Below the pieces are notes generated by a model. It searched no databases. It saw only the letters and a list, made by a program, of their open reading frames with translations, and was not told the origin of the DNA. Shown here piece after piece: positions 44,229 to 56,190 of a stretch of 64,000 nt of DNA (position 1 is its first letter; every line of letters starts with the position of its first letter). Made by a program: the position numbers and the translations under genes. Location: contig CAIIXF020000001.1 of assembly GCA_903813345.2 (NCBI GenBank), forward strand, positions 17,193,915-17,257,914. Reading direction: 5' to 3'. Source of the stretch: Owenia fusiformis. Taxonomy: Eukaryota > Annelida > Polychaeta > Sabellida > Oweniidae.

Positions 44229-46434
44229 CATATATCAGGTCTGTAAAAAGGTCCATCCTTAGTCCAAGGGTATTTAACTTCTTTTTGAATTGAAAGAGCA
44301 TTGATGAAACCTTTTGATGAAAAATGAAAAAGTCATATGGAGATGTTTGTTTATGACTATGAAATGAGGCCAGCCAGAATAAAGTCATATATAGTCTTAT
44401 ATTAATCTTATCCAAACAACTATAACACCCTCAGGTGATAATAATACCAAAGTCACTGGACTGAGCCCATTTAAGAAAGTTATTAAACTTATCCACCCTT
44501 AAAAGTTGTCCAACTACAGGTATACCTTCATATGAAATGCCATTATACATGTATATACACTACCAAGAAATGTTTTAAAATTTTGCGTTGCGTTAACATC
44601 CTTGTTAACATAGATACAGAGCATTGTACATGTTAAATTGCCTAGCAACAACAGGAAAATGACTTTAGAACACGGATGTTCTGTTGTACCATTAAAATGT
44701 AATAGGCAATAAATAATGTTTATTTGAAAGCATTTGAACTTTTACAGACTATACTGCTGCAGTAAACATTTGTAATGAAATGTTATAGGATGTTATATTA
44801 TGAGAGGCCATTTATTCAGGCATCAAAACAAATATCCATATTTTTTTAATGATCTTTTCTTTTTGTCATTTAGCTAATTTTCCCCTCGCCTAGATATGGA
44901 CCACACTCCCTCCCAGTCATTTTTGGTTTACCTCATATATTTTTAACTCACCATGTCCCTTTTTTGTTTTCAGTCCATTATTGGCCAGAATGAGTTTTAC
45001 TTTAGCATCATCTGTGGCAATTGTTTTACTAAAGTGATAAATGACTAAATAATACATTATATGTAACTTTTAACAGATAAGTATAATTTTCATCATAATT
45101 TTGATCAGACCAATCATTATCTCATGAGTCATACAAAATTCATCAAACTATATAACTGAGCCAGCTAGTGAGGGTTTTCAAAAAACCAAGACACCAAGTC
45201 TTATCTTTCTTAATTCCCAAGGTTTCCAAATCCCACTAGGAAGAGATGATTAACGCCCAGTTAAGGTTCGACAATTTTGTATGTTAATTAATAAAACATA
45301 AAGCTGATTTGTTAAATAAAAGAAATATTGCCAAATGTAGGTTGTATAGCCAAAAAATCATTGGGCCTTCAATTTTTTCTTAATTTCAAATACAGCATGC
45401 AAATCTTTCTTTTCAGAACCTATTGAGCATAAAACTATATAAATTATATAGAAAATATACTTAAAGTGATACTTTACAAAGAATTCACCTTACTGGGACA
45501 AATAAATAAGTATGTCAATCTCACTATTTTATATCTTTTTACTGGCTGCAAAAATGTGAACCCATTTTGAAAGGTTCAATAGCTAAGTAGGTAGTTTTAT
45601 AACATACAATTCATATATTTGTTCATTGCTTGATTTAGGCGTTGCCAGTTATAGTTAGGGAGCTATAATATTTACCCTGCACACTGTGCCACATGTAAAC
45701 AATCAACATTATTTGCTCCGTAAGCAGATTTAGAATTCCTCAGTGGATATATGCAATATAATTATTGATTGATAATGAATAATTGATAAAATCACTCAAA
45801 GAAGTTTCAGAAATTACCCTTCAAAGAGGACACATGTTGATTTATAGCCATAAAAAATGATTATCAATCGCAAGTTACTAATATTTCCATACCATACCAC
45901 AACTTCGTATGCGAATACCTCCCCTGAATAACCCAACTGACATTCTTCAAATAACAGGCTATTGGAAAGCGTGTTTTTCAAAAATCTTATTATGTGGGGG
46001 TGTTATATATATTAGGATCATATTATAATCAATTACCCAGGATAATATTCAAAGGCTAATAAATATCAAATTTCAAATTTCCTGGATTCAGAATATAGAT
46101 CAGAACTAAAATAGAATAATCCTATATCAAATAACAGGGGAAAATGTCCATCATGATGATAATATATCGAAGCAAACAAACAACTTAAAGCAAGGAAAAT
46201 ACTTCACTAAAAATCAAAATGCCATTGTTCTGTCAATAAACTACAGTATACTGTTAGACAAAATGAGTTTGAACTCAACCAGAATGATCCTACAACAACC
46301 AGGAAAATATTGAACTCTGAATGATATTTAATTGCCAGTATCTATGTCTCTCAAACACGTGCTTATAAGTTTGATAGGAAAAAGGTCCTTTACATTGCAA
46401 ACCACTGTCTTGTTATAAATTCTGAACAAGAAAA

Positions 46435-46534
46435 ATGTGACCACCAGTTATTGGAAGTTGTAAGAATTTGTTACAGACACTTAACACGGAATGCTGACTA
46501 TCCCGTCATTCACAAAAAACTTCTGGTGGTGCAA
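46435..46534. mobile_element. ATGTCACCACC-ended element, copy 6 (decayed)
   Basis: About 100 bp starting ATGTGACCACC, with GGAAGTTGTAAGAATTTGTT and TTACAGACAC matching the 3' part of the 4052-5486 copy, and ending CTGGTGGTGCAAT. Confidence 0.45.
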
Positions 46535-47438
46535 TAAAAATTAAATATCTACAATATGAGGCAAACTTCTCACAATTTTGATGCTCAATCAAGTTCTAGT
46601 TCAGAATGACTACAGTATCTCTAATAACTTAGAGAGTAAGGTTTTAGAATCATTAGGCACTTTTTCATGTCAGACTGTCATGGGAATGCTAGAAGGTTAT
46701 CAGCCGTACTAACTAAATGTATACAGGTAAGACTTTGATGTGTGGATTTTCAAATATCCTCTGATTTTTGAGACAGGAATATCTACTTCAGATGATTGTT
46801 GATGTTCGATAGTCAATGAGTCAATTCAGGAAAATCACTACATAACCAAGGAGGCTTGGCTCCCAGGGTTCCAACTCAAAATTCTACCATAAATAAAGGT
46901 TCTGATTACAAAATTTGAATTCAAACTGCCGCCATTTTGTTCCCTTCAGAATTTGAATCGCAAGTTTTGGTTTTATTTCCAAACAAAAAATTCTAAAAGA
47001 TACAAGAAGTGATCAAGATATTGGTTAGAATCTTTTCCTTTTGAACTGGTGATTATGAATTTAAAGTCAGTTATAATATCAGAAACTCAAAACATTTTCA
47101 TTCTTGGAAAATATTGAGATGCGTCCCTGTGAGCCATCCTCCCTGCTATAGAACTGTGAGAAACACACGGACCCAAGTATTTTACAGAAGACCGCAACTT
47201 ACAATGTGTACAGTAAAGTTATGGCAATGCCAATTTCTATGGTTCAAAAGTAACATGGCAACAGAATGCACAGAATACAATTGCACGGTTAGATACACAC
47301 AATCTAAAATATATAAAACTTTTTTCTTTGATTAATATGTGTTTATGTTTTCATCTGAAATTGCTTCGTGGTCCAATGATTGGTTGTTTGAAAAACAATT
47401 CACATGTGGAATTCTATAACCTTGTCACAGTCATTCTA

Positions 47439-47829
47439 GAGTCCATTTCACTGCTTCATTTCGTCAGTAGAACGGCAAAAATAAGAAATTGGGAGACCAT
47501 TGTGCAATAATATATGGAAAAGTATATTCATAATGTACATGAATGACATTTGTATATCTTGGATTGCTTCTAGTTTGGCTTATAAAGTGTGTGGCCTCTT
47601 ATATTGGGATGCTTCTCTGCCATATTATTTTCAATAAGATTAACATGGCTGAAATTCTTCAAATTACAAGACGGCAAAGGCTTATTGCACATTAAACTAA
47701 AAAATCGGAAATATACAAATGTCATTCATGTATATTATGAATATACTTTTCCATATATTATTGCACAATGGTCTCCCAATTTCTTATTTTTGCCATTCTA
47801 CTGATGAAATGAAGCAGTGAAATGGACTC
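47439..47829. mobile_element. 391-bp element with 119-bp inverted-repeat arms
   Basis: Arms 47439-47557 and 47711-47829 differ at about three positions and begin GAGTCCATTTCACTGCTTC. Both are flanked by TA. The loop of ~150 bp has no ORF of note. Confidence 0.8.
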
Positions 47830-48211
47830 TAGGCTCACAAGAGACTCGTTATTCTCTTACCTACATTAGAGGACTATAAAGTTGATCGAAGAGAGTAACC
47901 TACTTCACAAAGGGAGGCTACAGTGGCCTACAGTCCTAAAAGTTCTTAGTGGTAAAAATTCTATTTCATTTTCAACTTGAAATTCAAATTCCAATGCTTT
48001 GAATGGCTACGAAAATCAAACTTGCAAAATTGAAAAACTTTTGATCGAGCTTTTTTCGAGGATAAAAAGGTATAGTTTCCAAATACCTATTCAATAAAGG
48101 ACAGATGTACCTTTATCAGCGAAACAACATCAATTTTACATGTGAAAGTGTGAGATTTGATACTATTAATCGATGAAATAAAGAGAGCTTCGTAAAAAGT
48201 AACTTTCTTAC

Positions 48212-48330
48212 CTGTTGTTGTGGTTTTCGGAATGAATGTTTACCTGTGATTTGATTGGACGCGAAATACGGCAGCGCATGGGAACGATAAACCACCGAAT
48301 ATCTAGCTGAGGAAATGCAGGTAAACAATG
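48212..48330 (-). other. Possible alternative non-coding first exon and promoter
   Basis: Minus strand carries a CpG-containing stretch (ATGCGCTGCCGTATTTCGCG), a CCAAT box and two donors (AATCACAG|GTAAAC and CAACAACAG|GTAAGAAAG, the latter at 48212). It could be a distal promoter of the OATP gene; no direct link is visible. Confidence 0.25.
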
Positions 48331-49221
48331 CCTCAGTCTAATGCAGACCTAATGCAGTATACACCGATTGTAAATGAATAACAAACAATTCTCTACTGTA
48401 ACAATACTATTTCATGCAATATTATCCCTGAGCTTATAAGATCCTACTACAAAACGATCTGGACAATATTTGTGTTTCTTTGGCCAAGTCTTGTAAAACA
48501 AAAATAAATATAGCCAAAAGTTTAAACCACTTTCGATTTTGTCCTACCCAATATTATCAAAGTGTGTTAGGCCCATCTTAAACCACGGACTTCTCTTCGG
48601 GTCAGTGGTGAAGCTTTAATTTTGAAGAACTTTTTCTTTTAGTTGTCACACACATACATTGTTTATCAATTATTTACACAAACTCATACATCCATAAAGC
48701 ATATAAAGTCAATCAGTCTTTTCATGAAATATTGTATGAACAATTGAACATTGGTTGACTACAATGGTAAATAAATATTTAAAACATGATAAAAACTTAT
48801 TTTCATTCTAGATAAGTAAGCTTAGAAAGATTAGCAAATTAAGAAAATGTTTGTTCGAGAAATGATGATTTAAAAAATATTTTGCCACCTGAGAGGCATC
48901 TCAACGTGTCCTCGTGACCTAATCACAACTTTTTGAAAATACTTTTCTCATCTATTTTCTAAAATGGAGGAAAATTCAAATATTTGAAAATTATAAGATG
49001 AACAACTTTTTTTCGAAAGTCTCATTTTGGTTCTATAAGTCATAAACGGTAATAGGCTTATTTGAAATTAAAAAGTTTATAACTTTTAAACCTTTGCACA
49101 GGGCCTTTGGTGAACCTAACATGTACTTAGTCACTATGGATCATGACAACATTACATGACTGTAGGATGACATATCAGATTTGAAAAACGTACTTAGGTC
49201 AGAAAGTAATACAGTTATGCA

Positions 49222-49235
49222 GTTACCACGGTAAC
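49222..49235. promoter_or_regulatory. Palindromic X-box-like site
   Basis: GTTACCACGGTAAC is a perfect split palindrome matching the RFX X-box, directly followed by GACGTGACG, a CRE-like word. No adjacent gene was recognised. Confidence 0.3.
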
Positions 49236-52200
49236 GACGTGACGAGCGTTGAAACACCTATTGCACATAAATATAGATGAGATGAAAACTACATACACAT
49301 CTTTCCATCGGTACTAAGTTTGTATATCATCTTCAAGTTAAGATCGTAATAGGCTATATCATATTTACACAACTGACCCCTGCACTGGATGATAACTTCA
49401 CGCCCCCCCCCTTTATCCACACCCAACGCATTTTCCCAAATCTGATGGCAGCTCACTAACAATATATCAATCTCACACCAATTGATTAAAACCTTAAACA
49501 TAGGAGTTACTATGGTAATTCATTTGAAATTATCATTTTATATTTCAACTAGTGAAAAGCATAACCCAGAAATATTGGTAAATACGGTATCGATAAAAAG
49601 ATGGCAATGTGTCGCACTTTCTCAAGTAATACAAGTCATTTAAACAGCAATGCCATCTTTCTTTCCGTACAAAACTTTTTATTGATCCAACATCGAACTT
49701 GATACAGGAACATCGGTTCCCCATTCATTACCAACTATATGGACGTCAATAAGCAAACCCCCTTGCCATCTTTCCCCAATGAGGACACTTTTCAAAAAAT
49801 CCATGGGAAGGGGAGTTCACTTTTGACAACTTTGGTCCAAAATCACTTGAAAAGTGCTCAGAACGGTGAAAACGAACTGGATTTTGAAAGAATCCCCGGG
49901 AAAGAATCGTTATCCTTTTGAACTAGTCTAATGTTTTTTTGTCGAATAATCCATAGAAATGAATCTGCAGAAGACACTATATGATCAACAGTGTTAAATG
50001 CAAAAGTTAAAATAAGGAATAATTACCGAAAAAGTTGATTATACCACTGTACATTCGATCTCATGCTAGATACCGTATATACTGTCTTATTATAATCCAT
50101 ATTATTAGTCCCATTGGCCAAAATAGACTGGGTATAGGAGGCACGATTCAGTATAATAAATAAAGAATATCATCAGATCATTTTGAATGATAGGGCTAAG
50201 AACCTACCTGTGGTACGTATGTAAAATATATTTGCTGAGCAAAAATCATTTAGAAAATAATTATCCAATAACCCAAACAATATTTTGACGCACAAAGGAA
50301 CAATGTTTAACCCCCTCTCCAGCTATCACAATCCGAAATCATAGTCTAGCTACAAGCCCCACTACATACCTTGCCCGTTGGGTTGATGAAGTAAATAGGG
50401 GGAGGGAAGGGGGGGGGGCGGTCCACAGTCTTGAGGCAAGAGACTACCGATTATTTTTTGTTATTGACAGAAAATAAAACTATGAAACTAGCGGACAAAG
50501 ACGCAAGCCATACCAGAATGGAAAGTTATGAGATGTTTGAGATGAACTGCTAGTTGACACCCTACCTTAGGGACACGTTCGTGATTATACCTATTCTGTC
50601 AGGCAAATTAATTTATATTCGTTATTGTAACATCACATGGGATATCAATCTAAGGGCTCTTGTTATGCAATATTCTGGAATAATTATCCATTTCTGAATT
50701 AGTTCTTTTACATCCCAAAAGCGTCTCTTTTATCTGATAACAAAGCTAGTAATTAGCGTCAACTTGCTTGAGTAAATTATTTATATGCGGAGATCTGTTT
50801 CTTAGATGATATTATCTATTTCAATCGGAAGACGACATGAGTCGTAACAATTCAATTCAACATGAACCAAAACGATCGTTGACCTCTGACAGGTCAAACG
50901 TATTTAATGTGTACAACGTAGTTTTCATAACATTAATGGACAAGGGAGAGGGGGGATGACCCCCCTCTGGCATTTCAAAAGTTGAAGAGGTACAGTAAAA
51001 AGTGTACCATATTGTAGGTCATTCAAAACTCTCGAGGGGGTGTATTAAAATCTCAAAAAGTAGGTCGAATGGGGTCAAAAGTAGGTCAAGGTAACATAGG
51101 GGTGAGCTTTTTCGCGTGTTTTTTACTTTTTTCAGTCAAAAACAACATTATAATGCTCTAAAACCCAAAAAGGTATTAAATGTGATAGATGTACATAGTT
51201 TCTACTTTTTTAAGACAAAAACCGTGGGTAAATACCTTTCCTAGATCCAGAGATAGGTAGTTTGGTCGAAAATTTGACGAAATGAAATATCAAAAAATGG
51301 GGAATGGGAGACAAATCATAGCTCAAGACCTAAGATACTAAATAGATAAGATATTTTTAAAAGTAACCTCCCTGGACATACCCCTGGCTATAATATAGCA
51401 TGTTACATATAATCACATGTTTGACTCCATATATTTACTGATTTGTGAAAAATATTTTGAAATAAATAACACACAACTAAAACACCAAATACAATTTACA
51501 CTCACCCACTTGTTTTTTACCTACATGTACTTCAAATAATTGTGTAATATTTTGATAAATATATACTTTCAAGTTTGTAAATTATATGCATATTAAGTTG
51601 GAAAAATGACTAAAAATAGCTGCGAAACATAACTTGAAATCTTGGGGTAGGGGAGACAAAAAAATTGTACAAAACAAATAAAGACATGGTTATATGATTT
51701 TGCAAACATCTGACAAACATGTTCAAGACCTTCCAGAAAAAATGTCATGGATATATGATCACTGGTTTTTGAAAGAAACAATTTTTTACTCAAATTATTT
51801 GGATCGAAACGCGAGTCGCGGACCACAATATAATATTGAAAACTTCGTCTCTCAGTTAACAAAAGTCAGATTACCTTGTAATATGGCTTTTTTGAAAGGG
51901 TATTTGATAAACTATATGGTCTATATTAAAAAGAAAGTAAAAAGAACCAGATTATATTTCTATTCTATGAAACCATAGAGATGGTCTGATTTTCAAGCAA
52001 TTTCTGAAAAAAATCCCAAGTTCCCACCATCCTAACTCAGCCAAATTACCCCCTATCACCTCGGTGTTTGCACAAAAATGATCTTTTTTCTGTACCTATA
52101 GGTACTACGGCTATATTGGCAGAGAAGAACTGGGAGAAAATCCAGAAGGGGGGGGGGGGGGGGTCGGTAGCGGTGGAAGATATCGTTGAACTGTGGTCCC

Positions 52201-52726
52201 CACGAATGATATATGAATAAATTATCATACAGCTCCAGAGTTCCCATGTCATATAAGCCAGATTTGGTTCAAATATCAAAGCATAACATCAACTATAAGA
52301 TGGTTTAATTCGATAAAAATATCGAAATCGACACTTTCTAAAAAGCTCTCTTTTAAGAAGTGAAGTCGAACGAATGCAAAGGGTAATGATGACTGTCAGA
52401 AGAACAAGTGGCTGTATGAAGTTTGACAGGTAATCATTGATAACTGAATGATTAATTAAGAATTTTGTGATTTCATTGTTCCACTAGAGAACCCAAGACT
52501 GATCCAATAGGCCTTGGTCACTAACTTACCATGACATAACGACTTGCAATTGATCGTTGCCTAAAATTATAAAATTGGGGGATGAAGGTAAAGTCCGTGA
52601 AATATTTGCATGTTTGCACTTACAAGAGCTAGTCCACTTGGATAATGGATTAACTAATCAAGCGTTCATTTATTCATTTCGAAAATAGATACCTTTTTAT
52701 GATATTTTCTATGCTCCTTCATCAAG

Positions 52727-53120
52727 ACGGTTCAACATTTCTTAATGCATTGCTCTGCCGCACAATACTCCATATACAGGCAAGAACTTAAGGAATGTTT
52801 TAGTAAGCACAATTTCGAGTTTTCGTTCAATACAATTCTTGGGATAAATGTTGTGCCAAATCCAAATGCAATTGTTCTCTTAAAAGAGATAGCACAAATT
52901 ATTTTCAAACAATATAAAGCGCGGTCTAACAGTGACTGTGTTTGAGACACTTGCAGTGCCTGACTCAACCGTACGAGCATTTTGCTCATTGAATAGTCTA
53001 ACATGTATATAATTTTGTCATAATTTTGAACTTTTATTTTACATTACTGTACATATAAATTGTATCTCCATTTTATTATGGGCAATAAAGATATACAATA
53101 CAATACAATACAATACAATA
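52727..53120 (+). mobile_element. 5'-truncated non-LTR retrotransposon tail
   Basis: The frame from 52727 reads TVQHFLMHCSAAQYSIYRQE and runs to a stop at 52943-52945. The T-x-x-H-x-L-x-x-C pattern followed by a basic/aromatic helix is typical of the region after reverse transcriptase in many LINEs. Then comes a ~150-bp 3' UTR with AATAAA and a (TACAA)n tail at 53094-53120, as in elements that end in short repeats. No upstream reverse transcriptase is present. Confidence 0.5.
53094..53120 (+). repeat. (TACAA)n microsatellite
   Basis: Five units of TACAA form the 3' tail of the LINE fragment upstream. Confidence 0.8.
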
Positions 53121-55319
53121 GAAATCATGGCCTTCTATTAGATCTTTTCTATTAGTTCCTTTCTAGAAACTATTTATAGTTGACAAACAGAAAGGTGTGA
53201 TGAGTATCAGAATGCTGTTCCTCGCAGCACATCCGACGATGCCAGGAATGCCGGTGTGAAAGAAATGATGGTCCCCCGGGGATTATGGTCCCCTTTCTTA
53301 ACGGTCCTTACTGACCCTGATTGCGTATAAGATAATGAGGGAAAGAGTTGTATTGAGGTCACCATATAAATCAATTGAGAGTAGGGACCATAATTTGATA
53401 GGACCTCCTACCCTTTTACACCGGGAATGGTAAAACTAAAGGAATTATGAATATAATTACTTCTTATATGTGACTAATGATCAAACATTCATCTCAACAT
53501 GTTTATGTATTTTCCAAAGAAAAGCACATCCTTTCAGGAGTAAGGTTGAAATCGCGTCTTTATAAATGACCACATATAAATTACACTCAAAAAGACATGT
53601 CAGCTGTAAAACAGGCAGCGCGATAGCATATATATCTAAATAAATCATTTAAAAATCATTTGGGTTAGATGCATTTTTATTGTTAATTGAAGGTATATTG
53701 GAAGTTCCACCAAACACCTGGGGCAGATCAGCAAGATATTGGCATTCTTGACCAGTGGCTGGGAAATTATGCAATTTCATAGAACGGAACAATAAGTTCA
53801 CGTTCATTGGTTCTTGCTCAATACTTCGTATTTCCCTTGCTTTGATCCGGTTATGGCTTCAGTCTAAATACCCTCATCAATAGAGCTTATGAATTTCAAT
53901 GTATTTACAAAAGAATAATGGAAAGGAAAGATTTTGTAATGTTTGTATATATAGCCCCATGGCTTTGGGATAAGACGCCTTTCATTAACAAGAATTGATC
54001 AGTTGCAGAATTGCTTTGCCCTTTGTTCTTCTTTTATCACAACTTTTTGGTTATTATTGGGCAGTTTTTCATTGCATTAATTTCATAGATTTTTTTGTAA
54101 AGATGCAAACCGTATTAATCATTTAATGTTCTTTTTAAATAAATTATGGTATCGTTTTCTGCTACATCAGTTTTACTCCTGTAAAGGCCTACCTAACATA
54201 TTATAAATATATAATTAAGTTAATCCTTACATCAAAGACTTAATCTCAAAAACTACATCTATAACGAATGAATTGCCGATTTACATGTTATAAATACAGA
54301 TTATAATGATATTCAAAGGATCGGAATGGGAAATAACCATGGGAAAATTTTTACTTTTGGGGGCGGGATCGAGGGGGTTATGGGGTACAAATAATGCTTT
54401 GCAGTGAGAGTTGATATCATTGGGGCAGTTGATCATATGAAAGGGTTTGTAAACTACAAGAGGAACTCGTGATATTTTGCTGTTCTTGTGTCGGGAAGGG
54501 TGAAGGGAATAGATGGGCAACCTTGCACTGTATCTACAATAACGAAAGAAAATACATAATTTACATTATTGAATTACACGGGATGAATGTTGAATTACAT
54601 ACTAAGTTCAATGGAAAGTTTATTTCTGGTCCGAGTAGTACACTTAGTTTGTCCATTCACGCAACACCATATACAGCTGCTAAAAGAGACCACTGAATTA
54701 AATATTGGGCCTATCAAAATACACGCTGAATATACCGGAAACCTTTCTATGGCATTTCACTTATTTGTAAAAGTGTAACAAAATTCAGGTTTATTTCATC
54801 AAGAACAAAGCAATGCTAAGTTGTTAAATATTAGAATTGATCTGGAAATGAATGGTAAACGTTTAAGTTAGCGGTTCCTTTGTTATGATGCTTGTATTGG
54901 ATGTAACATACCTTACCACGATGCCGTCATCGATAGCACAGTTTTAAATAGCACATGAACGAGTCCCTACCAACTGTCCAAATATAACTAAAATAAAATA
55001 CATTAGTTCTTTCTATACTTTTATAATTTTGAAAACACACATCGATGATATTTACCTATTAATCGTTATAACACCGTCACGGTGAATACTTCAATCAATC
55101 AAGAATATCACTATCTGAATATTTTGAGCAAAACAATTAGATAAAAAATTCAAGTTACTCCCGCCCCCTAGCATAGATGGTTGGAATAATATTCCGTCAC
55201 CTTGTTTGTCTATTATCTCGGGGTATGTCACCAAACATCCTAATATTGAAAGAGCAAAATTGTTTCTTGAATTGGTCGTTGAGTTCCATTAGAGATTGAT
55301 CGGTAAATAGTCATTAGCA

Positions 55320-55900
55320 AGAATGACCAGTAGCCAATCAAAAGCCGTTTGAATTGTGCCCAATCCTTGGCTCACCTGTCCGGATAAGCCAGCTAAGCTT
55401 TTCAACAGCATCTGATTCGGATCAACTGCGCACGACAACGGATCAGCAGAGCGAACCGCACAAGTTGATATTGGTCATTCAGAAGAGACATTTAAAGTGT
55501 AAACTTTAAACATTATCAACAAACATTAAATGCAAAAACGTACGAACATTTCTTTGGAAAAATAAGTTTAGAGGTTTCATCACGAAATTGTTCAATAAAA
55601 TTATTATAAAAAGTATATTAAAGAGTGCGAAAAATCGAGCAATAGTGGCTTTAGGACTTAAACCAGCGATCAGGGTATTATCTCCCCGTGACTGACCACC
55701 CTCAAGAGGCGCTTTTTACTAGATCTTAAATCTTGTTAGGCGCTTACGGCAAGTTGTAAGCGGTTTTGTATGATCGGCTGGCCAGTAGAGTTGTTGAACA
55801 AGGAAAGGCTCATAAGGTTAGTACTTATCCCTAAAATATTACCTATAATATTAACAATGTCAAAACTTAAATTTCTTTTGGGTAAATGGTTCCAGTTTAA
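55320..55900 (+). promoter_or_regulatory. Probable promoter and 5' UTR exon region of the zinc-finger gene
   Basis: This stretch is CpG-richer than its surroundings (clusters such as CTGCGCACGACAACGG near 55425 and GGCGCTTACGGC near 55740). It contains a CCAAT box at 55332-55338 and a possible donor (CTCATAAG|GTTAGT near 55819). It precedes the SNAG exon by about 200-700 bp. The exact start site is not determined. Confidence 0.35.
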
Positions 55901-56090
55901 TGATATGGTTGTTACGTAAAAGTATTCGGAGATTTATGGGATTTGTATTACAGTTATGTATAATAAAACTTGAAACCTCGTTGACAAGCCGAGAAGGGCG
56001 TGAAGAGATTTCGAAAACACAAATACTTCACCGAGTAAATACAAACCTTATGATGATGATTTAAAAAATTGCAGGGAACCAGAATAAAGG

Positions 56091-56190
56091 ATGCCCAGGG
56101 TATTTCTGTGTCGGAAAGAATCCCCTAATTCGGAACATATGGCCACGGAAACTGCCACTCAGATTAAAACAGAGACCGACCGAGAGTCAG
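56091..56190 (+). CDS. SNAG exon of the zinc-finger gene
   Basis: Too short to stand out as an ORF. The exon begins after an acceptor (AATTGCAG, edge 56075) and ends CGAGAGTCAG|GTGAGA. It codes for MPRVFLCRKESPNSE and ends with IKTETDRES plus one base. That base joins TA of exon 2 to give Val in the frame of the long exon. Phase agreement and the SNAG motif at the very N-terminus together make this a confident exon. Confidence 0.8.

Larger units (their letters stand above)
36663..55319. other. 18.6-kb intergenic region or distal OATP 5' intron
   Basis: Contains the listed MITEs, inverted repeats, LINE tail, candidate 5' exons and X-box. Otherwise AT-rich and without recognised coding exons. 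G-runs occur near 50409-50418 and 52148-52164. Confidence 0.45.

Noticed and set aside
49739-49921. 60-codon plus-strand ORF with balanced composition
   Set aside because: No recognised motif and no good flanking splice sites in a compatible phase; could be chance.
52046-52279. Two overlapping minus-strand ORFs rich in Pro
   Set aside because: Generated by the 17-bp G-run at 52148-52164; no support.
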